A stretch of DNA of 64,000 bases, taken from Clonostachys chloroleuca (lineage: Eukaryota > Ascomycota > Sordariomycetes > Hypocreales > Bionectriaceae). The notes beneath the pieces were generated by a model. It worked only from the letters and a program-made list of their open reading frames with translations, did not search any database and had not been told where the DNA came from. The translations under genes and the position numbers were made by a program. Location: the NCBI GenBank assembly GCA_037952775.1, contig JBANAY010000003.1, positions 16,554,001-16,618,000 on the forward strand, written 5' to 3'. Of the stretch, positions 10,881 through 22,518 are shown in pieces. Positions within the stretch are counted from its first letter, which is position 1. The number at the start of each line of letters is the position of its first letter.

Positions 10881-13364
10881 TCATTTGCTCTTCGACCTAT
10901 CAAAAACTGTAAGTTAACGAATCCAAATTCAGGGGAGGTGGAATTCTGGACATACTTTCTTTTCGGCTTGCTACCCCCGACAATGAACCCCAGAAGCCCC
11001 GGGTTTCCGTGGCTCTTCTTGTCTTTCTTGGGCTTATGAGGTGCGGCGTTGACCACGGTCACGCCTTCGGGAACTCTTCCATCCTTCCCAGGCGCACCAA
11101 ATGGAGGAGGCATCGGCATCGGGCCGCCTTTGCCTGCTCGGCCGGGGAGGGGGCCGCGGCCACCAATTGGTCCACCGTGCATTGGAATCTTGCCTCCTGG
11201 GCCCGGCATCCGAGGCGGAGGCATCTTTTCGATCGGCCACATAGTCATGGTGATAGCCCAGTCTGGTTCAACCACCTTCTCCCAAACAGAGGGCAGGATG
11301 ATCTCTCCATTAGGCCCAATTAGGTCGTAGTGGCCCTCCTGGACATGCGGACCCAGAGTTTCCACTTGGAGGAAAGCTTGCTTGATGAGCTCCTCCATAC
11401 CCTAGTGATGAGTCCGTTAGCACGTTGTCTTCCCTTATCCAAACTTTAAAATCGCAGGTACTTACTGCCCAGGTGGCGCAAAGGTGGAATGGGAAGCTAA
11501 ACTTTCTGCCGACCGCATCTTTGAACCTGATCGGTAACTTCTCGGCCTTCTTCTTCTCCTCCTCAAACTTGGCCTTCGTCTCGTCGGCAATCTGCTTCTT
11601 CATCTCCGCTGCTGCCTTGGCAGCGGCGGCATCAGCTTCAGCCTTGGCTGCCGCCGCCTTAATGGCCTCCTCTGCAATCTTTTTCCTCTGCGCTTCAGCT
11701 TCAGCTGCAGCCTTTGCATCGGCCTCGGCCTTCGCAGCTGCCGCCTTGATGGCATCTTCTGCAATCTTCTTCTTCAACGCTTCAGCTTCAGCCGCAGCCT
11801 TTGCTTCAGCTTCAGCCTTGGCAGCTGCCGCTCTCATGGTTTCCTCTTGAATTCTTTTCTTCATCTCCTCGGCCTCCTTAGCAGCCTTGGCCTCGGCTTC
11901 AGCCTTGGCAGCTGCCGCTCTGAGGGATTCTTCTATAAGTTTCTGCTTCATCTCTTCGGCTGCCTTGGCGGCTGCGGCCTCGGCCTCGGCCTTGGCAGCT
12001 GCGGCCGCTTTTGCGTCAGCTTCCGCCTTGCGGGTCGCATCTTCTTGTATCTGCTTAATGCGCGCCGCTTCCTCGGCCGCTTTCTTCTCGGCAGCAAGTT
12101 TCTGCGCCTCTGCTGCCCTGATGGCATCCTCGAGTCGGCGTTGCGCTTCCTCCTCGGCTCGCTTGCGGGCCTCTGCCTCCATCCGGTCCCGTTCCTCCTT
12201 GGCCTTCATCTCAGCCTCAAACCTCTTCCTCGCTGCCTCCTCGGCTTGGGCCATTGCCGCAGCATGTGCCTTCTGCCTGTCCTCTTCCGCCTTCCGCTCT
12301 GCTTCGATGCGTTCTCTGGCAGCTTTCTCCGCTTCTGCCTTGGCCCTTTCGATTTCCTTCTTGGCCTCCTCCTGTGCCTTCCTCATATCTTCCATCCGTC
12401 GTGTAAAGGCATCCTCGGCATCTTTTCTGATTTGGGCCTCAAGTTCTCGTTGCCTCTCTAGCGCTTTTGCCTGTTCCTGCATTGCCTTGAAACTTTGGAG
12501 CTCTTTCTCGAGCCTCTCCTTCTCAGGGTCCGGCTTAGGAGGTTCTGGCTCCTTCTTCTCCACTGCTTGGCTTGGTGCCTTCACCAGCTCGTTGCTCTGT
12601 TGGTGCTGTTGAGGCCCAGCAATCTGATGAGGAGGCTGGAAGTTTGGATGCATTCCTCCATAATAGTAAGGATCGTGATATCCCATCATGCCGTATGGAT
12701 TCTGACCATAGGGGTTGCTACCGTATTGGTATGGAACCATTCCTTGGGGGCCGCCATTGTGCATCGGTTGCATACCGCCGCCATACATGCCTTGTCCAGG
12801 ATGGTTGCCGTAGCCGCCACGGCCAGCATTCGGATCCATGTATGGAGCATGGCGCCCACCTCCTGGAGCATGTCCATTTTGTGCTTGATGATGGCGCATT
12901 TGTGGGGGAAGTGTGCGCCCTCTCGGCCATAACGGCCGTGGTCGTCGTAGGGAGCCACGTTGGCTGCTTGATGTTGGAGAGGTCCCGCAGGTGGGAGGTG
13001 TCCGCCGCGTCCACGCGGCGGAGGTTCAGCTCGCGCCGGGAAGTGCGCACGCCTACCACCGTGTGGTTGAAGCGGGCCTTGCTGCTCTTCGAAAGAAGCG
13101 GAGTCCGATTGATCGACTATATCGTCGTCGGTATAGTAGTCTTCGTCCTCTTCGTCGGATAAGCCAGTGTATTCTTCCTCTTCTTCGCTATTGAACGAGT
13201 TCGACTGTGACGAGAAGCCAGCAGGTATTGACGATTGATGATGATGTTGCTGCGGGTGATAACCGTTAAATTGTCGAGTAGTTAACTTTCTAAAGGGAGT
13301 TGTCAGCGCGCCGAGTAGTGAGGAAAACGAGGGCGGGGTTGGGAGAAGCGAAGACGCACGGCAT
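10881..13364 (-). CDS. Coiled-coil protein with C-terminal ubiquitin-like domain (fungal ULD type)
   Basis: Predicted about 763-residue protein of unknown biochemical role. The start is ATG at 13362-13364, followed by intron 13290-13359, giving MPKLTTRQFNGYHPQQ. Order: an acidic/Ser-rich N-terminus; a Gly/Tyr/Pro/Gln-rich stretch (GRGGYGNHPGQGMYGGGMQ); a very long charged helix with Ala-rich repeats of the form KAAAAKAEADAKAA; then a compact domain (LPIRFKDAVGRKFSFPFHLC, HVQEGHYDLIGPNGEIILP, VWEKVVEPDWAITMTMW) that matches the fungal ubiquitin-like ULD module I recall; and a Pro/Gly-rich basic tail. Other introns: 11402-11465 and one near 10897-10955 with two possible acceptors (ends KRKSKSK or KRNF). 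The frame changes at the C5 run around 12902-12908, where one C seems to be missing. Confidence 0.82.
11555..12470 (-). repeat. Ala/Lys/Glu-rich coiled-coil repeats inside the ULD-domain gene
   Basis: The coding strand repeats units such as AEEAIKAAAAKAEADAKAAA, AEDAIKAAAAKAEADAKAAA and EETMRAAAAKAEAEAKAAAE in tandem, at roughly 30-residue spacing, over about 170 residues. Upstream of these the helix is charged but less regular. The repeats have mutual DNA similarity and probably grew by tandem duplication. Confidence 0.75.
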
Positions 13365-16300
13365 GTCAAATGAGGTTGGTGGACACCTTAATAACAACTC
13401 TCGCTTGGTCGGGGACAATCGGCTGAGGAAGGGCGGGCGGTGATCAACGGCGACGCTTGGAGAATTAATAGAGCAGCGCTATGGAGAGCTAGGCCCCCGA
13501 GGGAAGAAGTGTCAGCCTATGCCCAAAGAGGCGCAAAGAATGAAGACAGCGGTGCTGCTGTCAAAATGCGACTAAGACCAATGCAAGCGCAAGAGAGCAG
13601 GAGAGGGGAGAAGGAGGAGTAGGGGCGCGGGAGAGGGGGAAATGCGCGCGAATGGAGGGGTGGGCTATGCGAAAGAATCAGGTCGGCGTTGTGACGATGT
13701 GTGGTCACCGAGGCCAAGGCAAGGTAGTAGGAGGGAGGGGTCAAGAGCTTGGACTGGCTAGCAAGCGGAACCTTGGCTCCTTGAATGTGTGCTGTGCTGC
13801 GGTGCTGTGCTGCGGTGCGCATTGCTAAATTTTCTGCGTTGCTTACCTACGTTGTAGGTAAATCACTACTGTGTCGAGGCAGATTTGCTGGCACACACCA
13901 AACCCGGCCTAGGGCGGTAGATTACCGAGATGATGGGTAAGGCTGAAGGGGTAGGTGGAAACTGAGAGACCAGATCTCGAAAAGTTAATTACTTGAGCTG
14001 TGCGTCGTGGATGATACGAGGGGCGAGTGAAACACAAGCAAGCGGGCGGCGAGGAGAGTGTATCCGAAGGTGGGATGAGATTCGAGGGTAACGCAGGTTG
14101 CAGCAAGGGAGATCGCTCGGAGACAGGCGAAATGGTATGTTGCTTGGTGGACGGCAATGTTTGTTCTTGCTGGATGTGGGTGGTAGGACTGGGGGGCTTG
14201 TTGACTATGGAAGAGGGGCGATTTGCGTTGGGAGGGGAGGGGCAGCCAAACTGGGTGTGACGATGGACTTGTTTTTTTTTTTTTTTTTTTTTTTTGCTGG
14301 GGAGGGGACTGCTTGTGCTGGCTGTGGCGCTCTGCAAAGAGAGGGAGGGGCGACGGTAAATAATGAAAGGCAGAAACCGGCGGTGAAGGGAGCTGATGCG
14401 AGCCGCAGAAGCAGAAGCCATCCACCAGCATGATGAGGCTTCTATTTTCTGGGCCCAGTGTCCCTGTCCTGTCACCTACTTGTGCTGAGCACAACCTAGG
14501 AACTGGCCCTGGCCATCCAGAGCCGTCGATGCTTCGGAGCCCCAGCTTGCCAATGCAGCCAGCAAACGACCAACAGTGCCGGTAGGTCCAAAAATGAGAT
14601 GCATTGCAGGCAATGAATGCACTGCGCCCTTGCACACTTGCTGCCCGGGCGAATCGCCAGTCACGTCTGATGGGCCAATCTATGGAACAAGGAAGGCCTG
14701 ACGGATCGTATACGGCCATGTGCTGGCGTGTACCCAAGGAAACCGAGCAAGCCCTCGTCACTCGAACGGCAGCCCGGAAGATGGCACTGGCCAGCCACAG
14801 TAAGCACGCCTGCACAAGCGTGAAGAGGGGTGATGGGCCGTCGCCAATGGATACCGCCATTCATCGAGGACAGCGACGAGCGAGGCGAACGACTGCCTCC
14901 AAGGTCGAGTCCACACTGATTTGCGACATGTAGGTACACGCCACTGCATGTCTCTCATTCAATCACCGTCCGACCTTGGCACGAGTCGTTTCTATTGGCA
15001 CAACGATCGGGTATGTGGATCGCCCCAAGGGCCGCCAGCGAGTAGCGATAGCAGTCCGACAATCCACAAGATCATGTATGTACGATTGTGGTCAAGCGAT
15101 CTGGCATGACTTGGCTTTTGCTCTGCTTAGAGCTTGCTGGGCCGAGGGCATCCCTCCCATCGATCTCGAGCCGCGACAGCACGTCTGGCCACTCGACCTG
15201 ACATGCGCTGCAGCGCGACAAGCCCAAAAATGCTGGCAACGGGTGTCCATGGATGACTATCGACATTGCCGAAAGATGGCTGTGGGAACTGCAGGCAAAG
15301 CACTGGCTGCCTGGATTGGGAGACGCACATGCACCGAGTCACATCGAGCGCAAGATGATATACGACGACGGGTGTGTGCGTATGTATGCGTGCAGCGGCG
15401 TGCATGCGTGCGTGTGTACCAATTGGCACCGGGGAATAACGAGCGAATAGGGAATCGAAGCATTTGCTTACTTACCGATTGCACGTCTCCGTGAACGAAG
15501 GCGACTGAGTGGCAAGCAGAAAGAGCCTGCTGGCGACGATGTCTTCTCCCACACCTCCAACAAGCTGAAAAGGACGACAAGGAAAACAGGCGGACGAGAC
15601 CGAGGTGGGAGCGGGTGCCGGGGGGATATATGATCAAAGCGGTCGAGTCGAGGCTGGCTTAGGTCGGCCGTCGTCTTATGCGGGTAGCTAGGATGACTGT
15701 GTGTGTGTGAGTGTGTGAGCTAAAAAAAAAAAAATAAACAGGCGCCAACAGAATGCCAGTCGTGACCGGTTGTTGTCTGATTAGTAGTAGCAGGTCGCTA
15801 TGCAAACACTTCCTTCAGCCACCGAGAGGGAGAGCAAGTCGGTCAGCCAGGCACACCCACCAATAATCTCAGTCGGCTCCCTCTAACTGGTCCAGTGACT
15901 GGGCACTTAGTAGCGGTTACTAATACTCTGCGAGGCAAAAACCTGATCCGAGACAAGGCTTCCTGTATTATGTTAGCGTCCCTTGGTTGGGCCTCTATTC
16001 ACACGCAGCCAGGCTTTAAGTCAGAGGGGCGATTTGGTTCGCCTGAGTGTCTTCCTGTAACGGTGCGGGTGGTTTCGTGCTCAAGGCTCCAGGCCAGGGA
16101 ATCCAGTTTGGCAGTGGAGGGCTCCGGTACTCCAGCGGTTCCAGCGCTCCCAGGGTAGGGGGGTCCCGGGATAACCTGGGTGGGTGAGCCAATTGACACT
16201 GCCTTGTTGGTACCTAACGATACCGACGCCAACACGCAGGGCAACTTATTAATCAGCCAACAACACGCAGCAACAATAACAACTTTGACCGGTGGCCTCC

Positions 16301-18459
16301 TTTGGTAAATGGTCCAAGCTGGAATGTCCAATATGTCCGGCAGTCTTACCTCAATACACCAGTCGAAGCGAGCAAAGCGCACAGCTTCTCTCCAAATCGA
16401 TCGGTTGGCCTGTCAAACTAGGCTTGTGTTCCCAGCAGAGCACGGTCCGGTTTTCTTCGTTGGTAGTCTGGGGTTCCTGGAATCTAGCAACCTTGACCAG
16501 CCAGCCAAAATGGGTTTGGTTGTTGTGGACTCGTCGAGCAGAATGGGGCACTTCCCTTCCAAGCAAAGATGTGCTGTGCCGATACGGACGAGGCAGCTAA
16601 GGTCGTAGAATCCAAAAGAAAATAGAGTGGTAGCCGCGACAGTCTGCACCCAAGTTGCGAAGCCAAGGAGGGAGGGTATCACGGTTCAATACGTCTTTTG
16701 CTGTGTTCGCCTCCTTCTCGGCAAGGAGGATCAGCACTTGATATAGGCTGGCCTACGCTCTTTATACCTGCCGTGTCAACGCATGCCACGCAAACGCAAG
16801 CCATACCCGCGCTGCTCGAAACTGTCTTGCTTCGTGGCTGCTTGCATGCATCCTACATCCCGCTCAGTCGCCATCTTTGCAAATCCTATGTTACCCGTCC
16901 GTCCTGTTCTCCGGAATCCAACCACGTTGGACGCACATTCCTCGAATATGTGTTCGAGCCTGGTCTTGCGGCCTGATCTAACCCGGCACTGCCTCCGGAC
17001 TCGCAACTTTCTTTGAACGTGGACGGCGGTGGGTCAATCACCAACGCGGCGACAGGCATATCCCTGGCAAGGATCAAGTGCAGAGTAGCATCTCAGCAAC
17101 ACGGGTCGTTTGCCACCCCGCCATAGCCTGCCATTGGACTGCAACGGACCCCTCGCGCTCATCATGGTCAGATGGCCCTGGTTCCGCTGGGCTAGTGGAC
17201 CTTGGACCGAAAGGCCAGGCCATGGAGGCTTCTAGCTCAGTGGGCCAGAGTCGTTGCGCAGGGCGTTCGGTGGTCGAGCCCCGGCAACGTGCATTCTACC
17301 CGACTACGCCCAAGGATGAAACCCCCCAATGAGACAACACATAGCTGGCCTCGTTGCTATTATTCGTCTCTCAGGATAGGCAACCATCGAGACTTTCAAA
17401 TTTTCATTTCCAGCCCGCCAATTGCCTCTGTCCGCATCGTAACAAGGGAGTATGTTGCAGGCTGTGCCTCATCGGTAGAGTTATGGGACCAGAAGTGCCC
17501 ATCCCGCCTCGAAAAAACGACTTTCTCACGGCCCAACGAATCCTGTAGAGTTTCTGCCCAACCATAGTCCCAGCACGATGCAAGCCTTGGTTGCATCGAT
17601 CAAAGTCGCATCCCCACCCCCAGCAAGTTGTCTAGGATAGAGCGATGGAGTCATTATGCGCCCAATGTTGAGGAAAATGTCACCGTTGTTTCATTCCAAG
17701 CCCGGCAAATGATGCTGAGACGACTTTAGAAGCCCGTTCCTACGTGTAAACCTCTTGCCTAAAATCCATCTCAACTTCCGTTAGATCAGCTGGGCAAAAA
17801 GGGAAGACAGCTATCATATATCCACACATTACATGGATGTCCCCAGATCCAACATGAGGTGGAGCATCCGATATGTTACGTCTAGAGACTCGGCTTGGTT
17901 CCATCAAGTCAACAGGTAGGTCTGCAGAGAGAATGCACTGGATAATAGACGAGAGTCAGTTTCTCAGTCGCCTTATTGTATCAACCAGTTTTTGAGGACT
18001 GGGCACGCCAAAGGTTCATCAAATGGTATGTTCTATTATCGATAGTTACTCAGAACCAAATTCAAATAGCGACAACTGTTAAAACACAAGTATCTCTGCT
18101 TGCCACTAATAATGGAGACCCTGCATATGTTAGTTCCAACTCCATGCGCCACGTAGAATATCTTTCGTAAATCAGAAATGCCTCTTCCACTCTGTCTGTT
18201 TTCACGATGCGGTTGACAGCCAGTAGAGGTCCTCCAATCAAACACAGCAATCCCCTCACTGGGTATCAAAACATGCGCTATATGCACGCTCCCCAGTCAC
18301 CCGGATCAGTGTAAGACATTCCGAGGGAGCCAAGGCCCTGCTCTTGGGGACGAACGGCTGCGATCAACGGCTCGGGAGATGAGCCGCAGAAGCCTGCCGT
18401 GCTCAGAGAGCCAGCATAGAGAGTGTGTCACTTGATCACCAGCGGATTTCGCAATCAGA
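13365..18459. other. Gene-poor stretch of about 5.1 kb
   Basis: No gene was recognised on either strand. It holds the promoter of the ULD-domain gene on the left, a 24-base T tract at 14272-14295, a short TG-rich microsatellite near 15699-15718 followed by an A-rich run, and a hairpin with tRNA-like boxes at about 17230-17290 (see findings). Open frames here lack motifs and splice logic. Confidence 0.55.
14272..14295 (+). repeat. Poly-T tract of 24 bases
   Basis: Uninterrupted run of T counted directly in the sequence. It lies upstream of the ULD-domain gene. The true length is uncertain if homopolymers are imprecise in this assembly. Confidence 0.9.
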
Positions 18460-19592
18460 TCATCGCACTAATTGAGGTGCCGACGCCTCAAGTAGAGTTT
18501 TCGCCGCGGCGATCTCGTCGGCATCATAGCCCTGCCAGAGCTTCTCCTTCGCATTATATCTCCGTACAATCTCTCCCAACTTCGCTGTTGCTACTTGGTT
18601 TAGCTTTTCAACTTGCTTTTGGTCGGGAAGTTTTGGCTCATCAGGGTCTTGCTTCTTGCTCTTCCCAACTTGGCTCAGTACTTGATCGGTCACCTTGGCT
18701 AGGGTCAGCATTTTCAAATCTGAAATTAATGGAGGAAGTGGTGTCACACCTTCTTCAATCCGTAATAACCTCGTAGATAGTCATCGCACAGCTCGATGCT
18801 ACGGCAGAAACGCTTCAAGGCCTCGGCAAGGTGCCTAGTAGAGGACTCGGTCTCTGAGCTGGCTGCCATGAGTAGGATCTCACCCAGCCTTGCATGTACC
18901 TGCAATAAAATTAGCTCCCACGTCCTTTTTCAATATAATACAATGGCGCAGCATACGTTCCAGGCATTTGGAACTAGAACGAGCACTTCCTCCAAAGAAA
19001 AAATAGCCTGTGAGTAGAGCCCTTGTGTAAGGTACAAGTCTGACAACTCGGCCCATCCCTCGGCGTCGGTTGGGGTAAAATCGAGCAGGGCTGTCAGAGA
19101 CGTGATTGCTTCTGGAATACTTCCCATCGAGCGGAGCAGGGCGACTTTTCGTTTTGCGATGGGCTTGTCGACTAGTTAGTCCAGCATCATCACATTGGAC
19201 ATTGCTATACGCACAATGTTGGATGAATTCTCCTTAAGAATGCTGTCGTATTCTCCAAGTATGGCCTGCAGCTGATCTCTGCTCTCCGCTTCGGCTTCCT
19301 TCACAAGCCCCTGGAGCGCCATGATTTGCTCATTCTTCTCGCCGAACCGAAGCACAAGTCTGTCCAAGCATTCGTGCGCTGACTGGTCGTTCTTCGTCCG
19401 CAGACAAGCTACCAGAAGGTTCGTGTAAATGGTCCACAGGTCTGCGGTTTCCGAGGCTGTGAAAAGCGAGACGAGCGGCGACGAGGAAATGGCCTTTGGG
19501 TTATTCCGGAGGATTTCAGGTGCTTGTTGCGCAAGCTGGAGAGCTTCGGCAGGTGACAGGTGGCCTTGAGGCCCCAGTAGAGAGGGCGCCAT
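18460..19592 (-). CDS. EMC2: ER membrane protein complex subunit 2 (EMC2/Oca3-like, TPR)
   Basis: Predicted 322-residue TPR scaffold of the ER membrane complex, which inserts transmembrane helices into the ER. The start is ATG at 19590-19592 (MAPSLLGPQGHLSPAEALQL). Introns 19164-19214, 18900-18956 and 18694-18749 all restore the frame. The family signature is the TPR run IPIAKRKVALLRSMGSIPEA, FTPTDAEGWAELSDLYLTQG, YSQAIFSLEEVLVLVPNAWN, VHARLGEILLMAA, then SIELCDDYLRGYYGLK. It ends in a Lys-rich helical tail. It is divergent from the tRNA methyltransferase gene with 383 bases between, so the two probably share a promoter region. Confidence 0.93.
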
Positions 19593-19975
19593 AATTAGAA
19601 TCGGAGGACTGGTTCGAATTGAAAGCAAGAAGAAGGGAAAACCAGGAATGACCAGTGTGCTCGAAGTAATTTGGTGGATTGTTGACAAAATCAAGCTCGA
19701 CTGTTTGAACTCGTGAAGATGCGGTGCTGCGGGAGCTCAACGTCAATGAACAGCTCTCAATTCCGACAGGAGCAGTGGGGCAATTGAACACGAAGTGATT
19801 GGTCTACATCTCCCAATCTCGGAAGATTATACACTCCGGTCCCGACCTGGCCGTTGTGCCCCGCGACACGGTCTTCAAAAAATTTCGGGCTCAAAATTTC
19901 TTTCTTCTCTTCCTCCCTCTCATCTCGGGTGCACTCCTTCTCAGCAATCGGGTCCATGATTGATTAGCAGCCATC
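19593..19975. promoter_or_regulatory. Divergent promoter region, EMC2 / TRM140-type
   Basis: The 383 bases between two divergent start codons must contain both promoters. No specific element could be assigned. Confidence 0.5.
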
Positions 19976-21254
19976 ATGTCTACAGTGCTAACTGAAGATG
20001 CTGGGAGTCAAATGACTCCCCCAATCGAGGGCGTCGCAGAGCTAAATATCTCATCACCGCCGACAGGAGAAGAAGGCGATGTTCCCTCGCACAGGTCTCA
20101 TGATCCTGCGACGAACGCAAAGCGAACTGATCCATTCCAGTTTGGTAGTCGCTATCTGGAGGCGGGAGACAATGTATTCGAGTACAATGCCTGGGACCAC
20201 GTCGAGACTGACGATGCGTACAAGGAGTACGCTCAACGTCAGTTTGAGATGCAGCGTCAGTCTCCCGTCTCTGACTTTGACAAGAGTAAGTTCAAGTACC
20301 TTCTTTCTTACTCCCCAACCTTTGTTTTCTGGAACCCACTTGCCGGGCTCTCCATGTGATGTGATGATTCACCAACCAAAATGCATAGTTCATCTGATAC
20401 TACTGATGACAACCTAGCCTTCAAAGTCTTTCGCTCCCATCTGATCTATCACTCGAATCTCCCTTGCTCTAGATTGCACCTGCGCCGATATCCAGACGCT
20501 AACATGAGATTCAACAGACAGATTCAACTCAAACCCTGCCAAGTGGTGGAATTTGTTCTACAAGAACAATACTGCAAACTTCTTTAAGAACCGCAAGTGG
20601 TTGCAACAGGAGTTCCCCGTCTTAGCGGAGGTTACAAAAGAAGATGCTTCACCAACTGTAATCCTAGAGATTGGAGCTGGGGCTGGTAACACTGCTTTCC
20701 CCATCTTGGCCAACAACCACAATCCACACCTGAAAATCCACGCCTGTGACTTCTCGAAAGAGGCTGTAGAAGTTATGCGCAAACAGGAAGAGTATGACAC
20801 TAAACACATCCAGGCCGATGTGTGGGATGCCGCGGGTGATGAGCTTCCCCCTGGTCTGGAAGAAGGTTCCGTAGACATTGCTATCATGATCTTCATCTTC
20901 TCGGCCTTGTCGCCCACCGAGTGGGTAAAGGCCGTGGGGAATGTGCACAGACTCTTGAAACCCGGCGGGCTGGTCTGCTTCCGAGACTATGGAAGAGGTG
21001 ATCTTGCTCAGGTCCGCTTCCGTAAGGGACGGTACCTTGAGGAAAATTTCTACATTAGAGGCGACGGCACCCGTGTCTACTTTTTTGACAAGGGCGAGCT
21101 TGCCGATATTTGGGAGGGGAAGGACAACACAGCCGATGATGCACCCAAGTTTGAAGTTGAGAACCTGGGCATTGACAACCGCTTGCTTATAAACCGGGCG
21201 CAGAAATCGAAGATGTACCGGTGCTGGTTGCAAGGCCGCTTTAGGAAGAAGTAG
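19976..21254 (+). CDS. TRM140: tRNA N3-methylcytidine methyltransferase (TRM140/METTL2-6 type)
   Basis: SAM-dependent enzyme that methylates C32 in the anticodon loop of certain tRNAs. The predicted protein has 348 residues. One intron at 20286-20517 (232 nt, longer than others here) joins SDFDK to NRFNSNPAKWWNLFYKNN. Visible motifs: DPFQFGSRYLEAGDNVFEYN, KWWNLFYKNNTANFFKNRKW, the SAM-binding loop ILEIGAGAGNTAFPI, HACDFSKEAVEVMR, IFIFSALSPTEW, LKPGGLVCFRDYGRGDLAQV, RGDGTRVYFF and KSKMYRCWLQGRFRK. Yeast Trm140 carries an N-terminal actin-binding extension; this protein does not, resembling human METTL2/6 in length. The family is certain. The exact tRNA targets are not visible from sequence. 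Confidence 0.93.
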
Positions 21255-21327
21255 GGAGCTATATCTCAAGATTAAAAAAAAACGGGTAATCCAAAATCGA
21301 ATGGCCAGGGTCTATGTCTAATCCAAA

Positions 21328-22518
21328 TCATGCTCTCGCTGGGTAGAGAAGATTGCGTCGGAGTGCCGCTCTCTCATCCTCCTCGAACCCAATGAAGTCG
21401 AGATATCCGTTCAACCCACCGTATTGCTGATCTAGGTGCCTGATGATCCCTGAGATCATGTTCTTGTCCGTTCCCGCCCATTCCTCGGTGAGTCCTATTT
21501 CCCCTATCTCAGCCAGCCTCACCTCTCGCTCGTGAGCAATTGCTTCATCCGTAAGAAAGTAGTCATATTCGATAGCTTCAATCGGAATACCCAATATCAG
21601 CAGCACCAAAGCAGTGATGAGTCCTTCACAATCCCAAGTCAGCTTGACCAGTCAGATGTTCAAATTGGTCTCAACCCATGGTCTCACCTGTACGGTCCTT
21701 GCCGTGTGTACAATGAACCACGCTCGGTAATGTACTATGTGTCGCATACAAGGATAGAACTTCGCATATCTCGTAACCAGATTGGTCCAGCGTATCTAAG
21801 CCAAGGCCTAGAAGCCCTTTGGGTAGCATTACCTCTCGACCGATGACACTGATGGCTTCCATGCGATATCCAGTCGCATACAAACCGACGCAGTTACTAA
21901 GATTCCATCCATGCACAGTCAGTGGTGATCAGAAAGACACATGGCAGAGAGAGCAAGCTTACAAGAACCCCCACCAGGACAACTGGCGCACCAGATGTCT
22001 CTCGAGCTGACGCCCTGCAATCTTGATCTTGTGGTATTCCACACCGGGGATCTGGATGGGGTCTGGGCCATCGCTAAGCGACCGATAATGGGCCTCTAGC
22101 TGGGCCTTGTGCTTCTCTGCTTCCCTCAAGTGCTCCGTGCTGTTCCAGTTAGCGAAGCTAGGTTTAGAAGGAAGGGTGTGTTACTCAGTCCGTAGATCTA
22201 TCACAGTTTTGATGCCAAGATCGCCAGTCATGACCTTTTTATCCTGTGTAGTTGCTTCATCTGTTGGAGTCTGTTGTGTAAGCTTAATCGAGAATCAAAA
22301 GAAAGTTAACTTAAAGTCTTACCGAGTCTTGCGGAGCGGAACACCAAGCCTTCCTTGACACGCCTGCTCTGCAAGTTAGCATCCCAAGCCAAGAAATTTG
22401 ATGCGATGTCCATTCGGGGGTCAAAAAGCCCTGACCTCTCGCCTAGAAACGTGTTGACGACATAGCCAACATCTCGAAAGTTGGAAACTTTCCGAAGGTT
22501 CACCAACTGGTCCGCCAT
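21328..22518 (-). CDS. Tyrosine/dual-specificity phosphatase family protein (HCX5R)
   Basis: Predicted 317-residue phosphatase of the Y_phosphatase3 type common in fungi. ATG at 22516-22518 opens MADQLVNLRKVSNFRDVGYV. Four introns (22261-22322, 22140-22184, 21897-21962, 21624-21687) join five exons. Key pieces: EGLVFRSARLDEA, TVIDLRTDTEHLRE, and the active-site loop VVHCTHGKDRTGLITA with catalytic Cys and Arg in the C-X5-R spacing. The C-terminal helical part is YDYFLTDEAIAHEREVRL and GLNGYLDFIGFEEDERA. Substrate (protein or phosphoinositide) cannot be read from the sequence. Confidence 0.87.

Noticed and set aside
11887..12612. Long Ala/Ser-rich open frame on the plus strand
   Set aside because: Antisense shadow of the Ala/Glu/Lys-rich coiled coil of the ULD-domain gene.
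14272..14295. Poly-T as a Pol III terminator or retroelement tail
   Set aside because: No Pol III gene upstream, and no target-site duplication or element body next to it.
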